Source: [Eubacterium] cellulosolvens LD2006
GTDB lineage: Bacteria > Bacillota > Clostridia > Lachnospirales > Lachnospiraceae
Length of the DNA: 64,000 bases
Direction of reading: 5' to 3'
Assembly (NCBI RefSeq): GCF_000621585.1
Contig: NZ_KK211309.1
Coordinates: 62,001 to 126,000, forward strand
The notes under the pieces are model-generated. The model did no database searches, had not been told where the DNA came from, and saw only the letters and a program-made list of their open reading frames with translations. Each line of letters begins with the position of its first letter. Position 1 is the first letter of the stretch. Of the stretch, positions 7,012-19,000 are shown in pieces. The position numbers and the translations under genes were made by a program.

Positions 7012-10000
7012 ATGAGCAAGCGATTCAAAAGTGCGCTGGCGATGCTGCTTTCTGTATCGATGATCCTGGGATCAAACGGTACAGCAGTGTTTGCCGACGC
7101 ATTAACGAATGATTCCGGCGCGGCGCAGACTGCGCAGAGTGAATCTTCGTTATCGGACGAAGCTTCCGGAGGATACGCCGGTAGCGGGACCTGTGGCTCG
7201 TCTGCAAATTCCACAGACATGGAAGAAAGTGGAACTGTCGCGGACGGAGCAGAAGACAGAGGTATAAACGGTGAGGTGTCTGACGCTGATGCGGAGAGCA
7301 CAGTGACCGCAACACCGCAGGCTGATGGATCGGATGGGAAAGGAACGAGAACAGAGTATACGTTTGAGTCTGAGGAGGTCAGAGTTACCGCGGTTCTTTC
7401 CGATCCCGGTGCTGTCAGTGACCGGGCGGAGCTGAAGGTTACGAAGCTTCCAAAAGCGGAGCAGACATCCTGTATGCGTATTTTGAACCGTCTGTCAGAC
7501 GGAAGAGAAGACTACACGGATGATGATACTCTTTTCTATGGGATTGGTTTTTTCTGCGACGGACAGCTGGTAGATACAAAGACCGGAAGTGTCCGGTATA
7601 CCGTTGCGTTCAAGAAGAATCAGCTTCGTTCTCTGCTTCGGTCGACAGAGGGGGGAGACGGGATTTACAGTGTTGCCGCCGGTGAGAATGTAACCGCAGG
7701 CAACCGGGCAGATCTGGAAGTGAAGCAGGTCCTGTCATCCAAAACGGCGGATGGTTCACGTGGTAATACGTATGATTCTGCGGAAAATGTTCAGGGACTT
7801 CAGGTCGATATCGAGAATGAGCAGGTGAGCTTTTCTGCCGGAAATGCTTCCGCTTTTTCCTTCCATAGGGAGGATGAGAAGGCAGCGGCTGCGGATGCGA
7901 CCCTCGTAGGCGGCGCAGGAATTACATCTGTTGTGAACTTCTGCTACACAGACGGCGTGCCTGTCAACGGTGTGAATATTCCGCAGAACAAATTTTATGT
8001 CGTGTATTCGAACCGTTCGGAGTGTGCGGCAGTGGCCCTGAATCAGGCGGGGGCGCTCACTCTGAACGAGGCGGAGAAATACAACAGCAACTGGCCCTGG
8101 GAGTATCAGGGAAAGAAAGCGCTGTCGGATGCAAAATATGAATTTCACCTGTACGCGATCAATGACGGTGCCGGTTTCGTCGCTGACGGAACAAATGCGA
8201 AAACGCTTCGTGATGACACAAATATCAGAACAGAAATTACAAACGGCAGCACGGTCAAGATCGACGGACGAGAGTATACAGTTTCCATTGAGGGACTGGA
8301 AAAAGCCGATGCATGGAATCCGCAGTTGCTTCTGGATTATCCGAAGACGAGCGATTACCGGATCAACTTTGTCGAAAAGGTGAATGCGGATCTGACACTG
8401 GAGCTTACATTTGACGAGGCTCCTTCTTTCAGGAGCGAAGATCACGCGTCTGTTTTTGTAGAGGCGGAAGTTGTTGACGCAAACGGACAGAAACAGAACG
8501 TTTACTATATGAAGTCACTCTCAGAAGTTCATGAGAAAGAGACAAAGATTCTGATCGCCAACACAGACTGGAAACTTTCCAACGGAAGCGACGCTGTGAA
8601 TGTCACTTATGCCGGCGGCGAAGTGAAGGCGACGGTTGTAAAAACAGACACGAACGAACCGAATATTGCCGATACGCAGAGCGGTCAGTCCTATATTTCC
8701 CGGGTCAATGAGAACGGGCTTGTCTGTGCGTACAGGGTGAACTACGGTGCGCTGAAGGAAGCGGATTATTCCGGCAGAACGGATAAACACATGGTTCTTC
8801 CGGTCAGCTTCCGCAAAGTGAAGGTGACGAACGATTACGATTATCTGAGCGTTGTCGGACCGGGATACCTCTATGGTATCACCGCGGATACTTACAGACA
8901 GCAGCACGAGATACAGTCAAACTTCGCGACCAATCACTACTATTCCGGTGGAAATGAGATTCAGCCGAACCTCGCGGGAACGGACGGCGGTCTGGTCGCA
9001 ATTGCTCATTCCGAAGACGGAAGAGAAGTGCGGATCGCGAGAGATTCCGCAGGAGTTCTGGTGGTTTACATCGATGAGACACAGACTTCCCTTGTAAAAG
9101 ATGAGTCCAGTTCTCAGATGGCCGTTACGATCGGAATGAACAGAGCTGAGATTTCAGCAAATATGGTAAATCCCGCACTGAATCACAGCGCGCAGATTTC
9201 GGCTTCTCTTGGAAGCCATGAGGCGACAATTGATCCGGCGGAGGATGCGAGATGTGTGGACGCCAGATATTTTGATGACAACACGACAATTTATGTAAAT
9301 GCCGACAAGCTTCCCTCTCTCGGCAGCGCAGGATTTACGATCCGGAAGAAACCGGGGCAGATGATCGTGTTTAACTTCAGCAACAGCAGTCCCGTTCTGC
9401 AGCAGTTTGTTGTAGAGGAGTACGGTGACGACGGAAATCTGATCCGCAGTGTGAGCTCGACGGAGACACATGCGGTAGGCGATGAGCACAACGCGGAGCT
9501 GAATACGGCGATCTGCCAGAAAATTGTCTGGAATATTCAGAACGGAAACCTCACGCTTGACGGTTCCTCGGCAGGAATTTATCTTGTCCCGAACGGCGAT
9601 GTTATGGCCAACCAGTCCTGTACGGGATGGCTTCTCGGAGGAGCTGGACACGAGGTGGAGACACGGCAGGAGTGGCATTACGTCTATGCGGAGAATCCGC
9701 AGGTAGACAGGGCTTCGCTTCAGGCGTCCAAGACCGTCGACGGAGCACTTGCCAGAAACTATCAGAAATTCATTTTCGTTCTTGAGAAATACGATCCGTT
9801 CACAAAAAGCTGGCAGGAGATCGGCAGAACGGAGAACAGCGGATCTGTTGTAAAATTCGAGACCGCCAATATGAACGATCAGTACAATGCATATCGCATT
9901 CGTGAGATCGATAAGGCACAGTCCACAGAGGGCGGTTATATCCTCGATACAAGAATGATTTACGCGAGAGTGAAATACTTTGTTGTCAAGTCGACATCGG

Positions 10001-13000
10001 GAAAAAATCAGGTGGCTGTTGCCGGAGCGCCGGAGTATTACAGCAGTTTCCGGGAGGGCGATTTTGGCGCTGCGAACGGAAATGGTTTTTCCGGAAGAAT
10101 TGAAGACACGGCAACGACTCCGTTCGCGAACAGAACGAAGACGGCATCTCTGACACTCGGAAAAACCGTGACAGACAATTATGTCACAGATCAGAGTTTC
10201 ACTTTTGAGGTGACAATTCAGAGACCTGTTCTGGATGACGATGGAAATGCCACAGGTGCGTTTACAAACCTGTCCGGCGAATTTGATACAGACAGAAATA
10301 CAAAAGTGACATTTAGCGGCGGAAAAGCGAAAGTGACGCTGAAAGCCGGAGAAACAATCACGATTGACGGGCTGAAGTACGGCGATGTATACACCGTCAG
10401 AGAGGTCAATCTTCCGGACGGTTTCCGCCTTGCGGACGGTCAGGCGAAAACTGTGACCGGAACGGTCAGCACGGACACGGAGAATGCAGCGGAGGTTTCT
10501 TTTGCGAATACGTATCGCGCGGAAGGAAGCGCGCTGATCACAGGCGCAAAGAAACTGTCCGGACGTGATTTCAAGAAGGGAGATAGCGCGACATTTGAGC
10601 TGAAACCGGATCTTCTCAGAAATCCTTTGGCTCCGCTTCCGAATCCGTCAACGGTTACGGTGAATCCATCGTCCGGAAATACGGTTGATTTTTCTTTTGC
10701 CGAGATTCGGTATACGCTTGCGAACCTTGAAGGGGCAAAAGAGAAAACCTTCTATTATTATGTATCAGAGAAGGAATTCTCCATGGACGGAGCGGCCAAA
10801 GACGCTTCGGTAAAACCGGTGGCCGTTACCGTAACAGACAACGGAAAAGGAAAACTGGAGACCCGCGTGCGTCTTGATGATACAAACGACACGTTCGTGA
10901 ACACATACGCAGCGGTTGGAACGACAGAAATTGGAGGAGTAAAAACGCTGGAGAATCGCAAGTTCAAAAAAGGCGATTCGATGACGTTTGTGCTTACACC
11001 GGAGATTAAAGACACGGCACAACAGCCGATGCCGGCAAAGAGTACCGTGACGATCGAGCCGACGGGCGGACAGAGCGCTTCCTTCCGTTTTGGCGAGCTG
11101 AAGTTCACAAACGGTATGCTGGAAGGTGCTGTAACCAGGGACTTCCGATACACGATTACCGAGACTGCTTCGATGAGCGGCGTGACCAATGACAGCGGTT
11201 CCCACACACTGGTGGTCCGCGTCACGGATAATCTGGACGGTACGCTCCGCGTGGAAAAGAAGTACACGAATTCGACAGCTCCGGATGTCACGGATCAGGC
11301 GGCATTCGTGAATACCTATCATGCGGACGGCGTCATATCGATGACCGGAACCAAGCAGATGACCGGAAGGGATTTCCGGAAAGGGGATACGTGGAGATTC
11401 AAAGTGTCCTGCAGCGAAGTAAATGCTCCGATGCCGTCCAACAAAGAGGTGACAATCTCCCCGGATTCCGGAGATACAGCCGTACTGGATTTCGGAGAGA
11501 TTCATTATTCTCTCGAAGACGCAGGAAAGACTTATATCTACACGATTACAGAGAACGGCGATGTTCCGGGTGTCACAAATGATTCCGGGCAGACGATGAC
11601 CGTTTCGGTTTCAGACGACGGAAGCGGAAAACTGGTGATTCACAGCAGTTTTGGAAGCGGATCAGCGATCAGATTTGTTAACCGCTATGACGCAAAAGGT
11701 CAGACTTCCGTAGACGGAGAGAAGTATCTGCAGAATCGAAAGTACAAGGCCGGCGACAGCTTTGCGTTTGTCATTCGCGCGGATGAGAACAACGCGGATG
11801 CACCGCTACCGGAGAAGACACGCGTGGTGATCCGTCCGACCGACGGTCAGAGTGCGGCATTTTCTTTTGGAAATGTTCACTATACCCTTGCGGATCTGGA
11901 TGGTAAAGAACAGAGAACCTTCCGCTATGTGATTGCGGAGGAGGCAGATGTTGATCACGTAAAGAATGACAAGGGCACACATACGCTCGCTGTTAAAGTG
12001 ACCGATCAGCATGACGGCACTCTGAAAGTGGAGAAGACCTTTGACAATTCGAATGCGGAAAAGAAGACGGACAGAGCATACTTTGTCAATATCTATGAGG
12101 CCTCCGGAAGTGTGAAACTTGCCGGAAGAAAAGTTCTCACTGGAAGAGATTTCCACAGTGGAGACAGCTTTACGTTCAAGCTTTCCGGCAACGGTCCTCT
12201 TCCTTCTGTGTGTGAGAAAACGATTATGCCGACAGACGGTAACCTGGCGGACGTTGATTTCGGAACGATCAGCTACTCCCTGAAAGATCTCACGGAGAAC
12301 GGAAAAGTTGCTGAGGAGAAGACCTTTACTTATGGAGTGAAGGAAGAAGCGTCTGTCAGCGGCGTGACAAATGACAAGGGTATACATACGGTAGAGGTTA
12401 CGGTAAGCGATGCAGAGCACGACGGAACACTGCGCGTGACTGCTGTTTACAGAAATGTGTACGGAAAAAAAGAGAGCACAACAGAAGACGGTTTCGAATT
12501 TGTAAATACTTATGATGCGGCCGGCAGTGTAAAACTGGCGGGCGTAAAGAATATCGAAAATCGTGAATTCCATTCGGGCGACAGCTGGACATTTACGCTG
12601 GGAAGCACACAGAGTGATGCTCCGCTTCCGGCGAAGACGTCCGTAAGCATTCGTCCGGAGAATGGAAACACAGCCGGATTTGCGTTTGATGAGATCAGTT
12701 ACAAACTTTCGGATCTGGCTGGCGCCTCGAGCAGAAGCTTCGTCTATACGATCGCGGAGTCCGGCAATGTGGCTGGCGTTCAGAACGACACAGAGGCTCA
12801 CACGGTGACGGTTACTGTGACAGATAACGGTGACGGTACTCTGGCGGCTGTTCCGGTATACAGCGATGAGGGCGGAAAAGCATCCTTCACGAATGTTTAC
12901 GGCGCAGACGGGACATTTGTCCTGTCCGGTTCAAAACAGATCACCGGAAGGAAATTCCGCACGGGTGACCGATGGACGTTTACTGTGAAAGCCGTGGATC

Positions 13001-16000
13001 CGGAGGCACCGCTCCCGGAGAAAACAGAAGTTATCGTAACGCCGGATGCGGAGACGACAACTGCTCCGATCAGCTTTGGAAAAATTCGCTTCGGAGACGA
13101 AATCTTCCGCAGCGTTAAGGCTGCAAAAGATGGTTCCAGAACGAGAACCTTTGTGTATGAGGTGGCAGAGAGCGGCCGTGTGAGCGGTGTCACAAATGAT
13201 GCCAAAGAGAAACACACGGTAACAGTCACTGTGGTAGATGACGGAAACGGAAATATCACTTCCAACGCCGTTTACAGTGACGGTAACGCCCTTGTTTTTG
13301 TGAACAATTACGATGCATCCGGTTCCGCGGATCTTCGAGGTGTAAAAAACCTGGAAAGACGTGCCTTCCGCGCAGGAGATACATGGACTTTCACCATCTC
13401 AGCCGATGAGGATGGGGCGCCGCTTCCGGAAAAAACATCTGTAACAATCGAGCCGGAAAAAGGAGAGACGGCAGGCTTTGCTTTCGGGAACGTGAAGTAC
13501 GAACTTGCGGATCTCGGAGGAAAAGACAGCAGAAGCTTTGTCTACACGGTCAAAGAGAGCGGTACAGTCAAGGGTGTGCAGAATGACGGAACCGCACACA
13601 AGATCACTGTGGATGTAAAGGATCTCAAGAACGGAAAACTTGAGGTAAAAACATCTTCCGGCGAGAACGGAGAGGGTCTTGTATTTACCAATACGTATGA
13701 TGCTGAAGGAAAGACGGTGATCGAGGGCGAGAAGGTTATCGATACCAGGGATTTTCATAGCGGTGATTTTGCGGAGTTTGAAATCTCTGCCAATGAAAAG
13801 AATCCGGATGCGCCGCTTCCGGCAAAGACTACGGTTTCCGTTCGACCGAACGCGGGAAGAAGCGAGAAGTTTGCTTTTGGAGAGATCCGGTTTACACTGG
13901 ATGATCTGAAGGTGACCGGAGAAGACGGCACAGCAACTTATGCGGAAACAAAGAAGTTTATCTATGACATCAGAGAAGTGTCGGCGACAATGGCCGGAAC
14001 CGAGAGAGATGAGCATACGGCTCAGGTTGTTGTCACCGTAACCGATCAGCACGACGGTACGCTGAAGGTGCAGAAGACCTGCCAAAACGGAGAGCTGCGC
14101 TTTGAAAACAGATATCAGGCAAAGGGAAGCGTATCGATTGCCGGCACAAAGACAATTGTCGGAAGAAGCTTTGGCAAAAAAGATGCGTGGACATTTATCA
14201 TGACAGCTGAAGACGCGGATGCGCCGCTTCCGTCACCGGCTGCTGTGACAATCCATCCGAAGGAAGGAAATACAGAGAAGTTCACGTTTGCGGATATTAC
14301 ATACACGCTTGCGGATCTGAAGGGAAAAACAAGCAGGAAATTTACCTATACAGTAAGCGAGTCCGGAACGATCAAGGGAGTCTCCAATGACAGAGCCGCA
14401 AAGAAAGTTCTTGTATCTGTCAGCGACAACGGAGACGGAACACTTGAGGTTGTTCCGGAATACGCGGGCGGAGCTCTCAGCTTTACGAATACTTACGCCG
14501 CGAAGGGACAGGCTTCTCTTACGGGAACAAAGACCATCGAGGGCAGATCATTCCGTGAGGGAGATGCGTGGACATTTACCGTGAAGGCGGAAGATTCGAA
14601 AACTCCGATGCCGCAGAGAACGGAACTGACAATCCGTCCGTGCAGCGGAAATGTGGCTGTACTGGATTTCGGACCGATTCCGTATACGCTTGCCGACGTC
14701 GGAAAAACCTATGTTTACACGGTGTATGAGAGCGGAAAAATCGAAGGCGTAACCAATGACAAGGCCGTACACACCGTGACCGTATCTGTCAAAGATAACG
14801 GAGAAGGCGGTCTGGATATTGTCGAGACGTACAGTGACGGAGAGGCGCTTTCCTTTACGAATATCTACGACGCGACGGGCAGCACCACAGTACAGGGCAC
14901 AAAAAAAATCGAAGGACGCAGCTTCCGCAAGGGAGACAGCTGGACATTCGCTCTTTCATCGGACGATGAGAGGGCTCCGCTTCCGGTACCTTCTGAGATC
15001 ACGGTGGCACCGGAGAATGGAAACGAGAAGAATTTCTCATTCCCTGAGATCCACTACAGTCTCTCGGATCTGGGCGGAAAAGACAGCAGAACGTTCATCT
15101 ACAAGGTGAAAGAGAGCGGAAAAGTGGAAGGTGTCACGAACGACAGCGCTCAGACCGTGGCGGTTACCGTTACGGATAACAAAGATGGTACGCTCACAGC
15201 TGTTCCGGATTACGGAAAGAATGCAGATGGAACGGAAAAAGATGAGGCTGTCTTTGTAAACAGATATGACGCGTCCGGACGGGCAACCGTATCCGTGACA
15301 AAGAAGATCACAGGCCGCCTCTTCCAGGAGGGAGATGCATGGACCTTCCGGATTCGTCCGGCTTCTGAGACACCGGATGCTCCGCTTCCGGAGAAGACAG
15401 AAGTGACCATTCACCCGGACGAGAGTTCGGCAGAAACCTTTGCCTTTGATGAGATCGCATACACACTCTCCGATCTGGAGGGAGAGGATTCGAAAGAATT
15501 CCAGTATGTAATCACAGAGAGCGGCAAAGTGGACGGCGTTACAAATGACGCGGCAGAGCACACGGTTTCAGTAACCGCAACGGACCTGAAGAACGGAAAA
15601 ATCGAGACAAAAGTTTCCGGAGAAGACGGAGAAAATGCTGTATTTGTCAACCGCTATGATGCGGCCGGACAGACAGTTCTGGAGGGGGAGAAACAGATCC
15701 TCGGCCGTCCGTTCAAATCCGGAGACAGCTGGACATTCGAGATTACTCCTGTCACGGCAGGGGCACCGATGCCGGAGAAGACAGAAGTAACTGTTTCACC
15801 CAAGAAGGGAGACGGATACAGCAAAGCCTTCCGCTTCGGAACACTGAAAGTTACACTGGAGGATCTGAAGAATGAAAACGGCACGTATGCAAAGGAAAAG
15901 ACCTTTGTTTATCAGGTGACCGAGACCGGAAAGGTGGCCGGCGTTCAGAACGACCCTGAGATTCATACGGTCAGCGTAAAAGTTACGGACAACAGAAATG

Positions 16001-19000
16001 GAAAACTGGATGTTACACCTTCCTATTCGGATGGAGGTGCTGTGATCTTCCGTAATACCTACGGGGCATCCGGAACCTTTATCCTTGCCGGAAGAAAGAT
16101 GATCGAAAACCGCGAGTTCCGGGAGGGCGACGAGTGGAGCTTTGAGGTGACGGCAGATGGAGCTGACGTGCCGATGCCGGAGAAGACAACGGTGACAATC
16201 AACCCGACGGAGGGAGTTTCCGCAGCATTCAGCTTTGGCGAGATTAAGTATACGCTTGCCGATGCCGGAAAAACCTACACCTATACAGTGACAGAGAGCG
16301 GCTCTGTCAGCGGCGTAACAAACGACGCGAAGAAACATACCGTTAAAGTCAGAGTAAGTGATGACGGAGAAGGCGGAATTATTGCGCAGCCGGAGTACAG
16401 CGACGGCAAAGCGCTGAGCTTTACAAACATCTATGACGCGAAGGGATCGGCAGTCCTTCGCGGAGTGAAGAACCTGGAGAATCGCGCGTTCAGGAAGGGC
16501 GACGCGTGGATCTTCCGAATCAGCTCTGACGATGAGAAGGCTCCGCTTCCGGAGAACAGAGAAGTTACGATCAACCCCGCATCGGGAAATGCGGCAGAGA
16601 TTGGATTCGGAGAAATCCGATACAATCTCTCTGATCTGGACGGAGAACATCAGAAAATCTTCCACTACACACTTTCCGAGAGCGGAAAAGTGAACGGAGT
16701 AACCAACGACCAGGCAGAGCACAGCGTAGACGTCACCGTCACCGACAACATGGACGGTACACTCTCTGTGGTTCCTGCATACAATGACAACGACATGGCA
16801 GTTTTCACGAACACCTATCACGCATCCGGAGAGATCCGTCTTCACGGCGTGAAGAGGATCGACAACAGAGATTTCCATGCCGGAGATTCTGCGACATTTA
16901 CGATCACCGGAGACGGAAAACTTCCGGCCCCGGCTTCTGTGACGATTCATCCGACTGACGGCCGCGAGGAAGCTTTTGTCTTCAACCGGATCGCATACAC
17001 GCTGGATGACCTGAAGAATGAAGACGGAACCTATGCGGACAACCGTGTGTTCACATATGAGGTGACGGAGAGCGCCGAGATGGCCGGAACCGTGACCGAT
17101 GCGGATACACACCGGGTGACTGTGACGGTAACCGACAAAAAGGACGGAACACTTTCCGTTACTGCGGCGTATGCGGATGAAAAGAAAGATGCAGGAACCG
17201 GCTTTGTCTTCCTGAACAGGTATGACGCACAGGGAGAGGCAACGGTGAACGGTGTCAAGAACATCGAGAACCGGAACTTCAAAGAAGGCGACGCATGGAC
17301 ATTCACGATGAACGCCGTGGATAAAAATGCTCCGCTTCCGGAGCCGGCAAGTGTCACAATCCGTCCGACTGAGGGAGGCGCAGCAGAATTCGCGTTTGCG
17401 CCGATCCGCTACAGCCTGTCCGACCTGGACGGCAGGACGGAGAAGACCTTCCACTATAACGTGACCGAGTCCGGACGCGTGCGCGGCGTGACAAATGATT
17501 CCGCTGCTCACGGTGTGGATATCCGTGTCAGCGACAACGGAGACGGCACACTGACGGCGGTTCCGGTATACAAAGACGGAACAGAACTGAAATTTGTAAA
17601 TACCTACGGCGCAGACGGACGTTTCGCGCTGAAGGGAACCAAGACCCTCACGGGAAGACATTTCCGGAAGGGCGATGCGTGGACATTTACGGTTCGCGCA
17701 GACCGCGAGGACGCGCCGATGCCGGAGAAGACATCGGTAACGATCAGACCGGAAGAGGGCAGCGTGGAAGCGGTTGATTTCGGAACAATTACTTATGGTC
17801 TGAAAGACAGAGACCGGACCTACACCTATACCGTGACCGAGTCCGGTGAGATTGACGGTGTAGAGAATGACGAGAGAGTTCACAGTGTCAAGGTTCATAT
17901 CAGCGATGACGGAAACGGCGGACTGATCGCGGAGCCTTCCTACAGCAGGGCGGCGCTTGATTTTGAGAACACCTATGATGCTTCCGGTGAAACCGGAATA
18001 GAGGGTGTGAAAGAGATCACAGGACGCGACTTCGTGAAAGGAGACGCGTGGACATTTGCGATCAAGGGCAGTGGCGGCGCGCCGATGCCGGAGAAGACGG
18101 AAGTAACCATCCATCCGGAAGAGGACGAGGAGGCAGCCTTTGACTTCGGAGTTGTTCGTTACACACTGGATGACCTGAAGAATGAAGACGGAACCTATGC
18201 GGACAGCAGAGTGTTCGACTACGAGGTGACAGAGAACGGTCATGTGGCCGGTGTCACAAATGACCGTGCGGTTCATCATGTCCTTGTGACAGTGACCGAC
18301 AAAAAGAACGGAAAACTCGAGGTGAGCCGAAGCTTCGGAATCGATGCGGAAGGCAGAGAAATCCGTGAACTGAAATTTGTAAATGCATACCGGGCAGAGA
18401 ATGCTGTAGAGATCAGTGGAACAAAGAAGATTGAGAACAGAGACTTCCGGGAGGGAGATTCCTGGAGTTTTGTTATCACATCCATGGATCCGGAGGCACC
18501 GCTTCCACAGACAGCGGAGAGAAGCATTCAGCCGAATGCGGGAAGAATCGCAGAGTTTTCGTTCGGAAAGATTCACTATACACTTGGGGATCTGAAAGGA
18601 AAGAAAGAGAAGACATTTACGTACATTGTTTCAGAGAAAGGAGATGTAAAGGGAGTAACAAACGATTCCAGTCACAGCTTTACGGTGACCGTGACCGACA
18701 ACGGCGACGGCACACTCGGAATTGACACCGATTACGGAAAGAGCGGTAAACTGGAGTTTATCAATACCTATCATGCAGAAGGCGGCGTTATCCTTGAGGG
18801 CGTAAAGACGCTGGAAGGACGTGACTTCCAGGAGGGAGACAGACTGGAGTTTGCAATTACCGGAGACGGAAAACTTCCGGATCCATCTGTTGTCACCATT
18901 CAGCCGAAGAGCGGAAAAACCTGTGCGTTTAATTTTAAACGGGTTATTTACACACAGGATGATCTGAAGGATGAAGGTGGAAATAATGTCGGCGAGAAAA

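Noticed and set aside
15796-18576. A 926-codon open frame on the minus strand, with others at 11806-12801 and 18631-20658
   Set aside because: They are antisense to the repeated domains of the giant gene. Biased codon use in the sense strand keeps the antisense frame open; the translations are rich in Cys, His and Arg and have no ribosome sites or domains.
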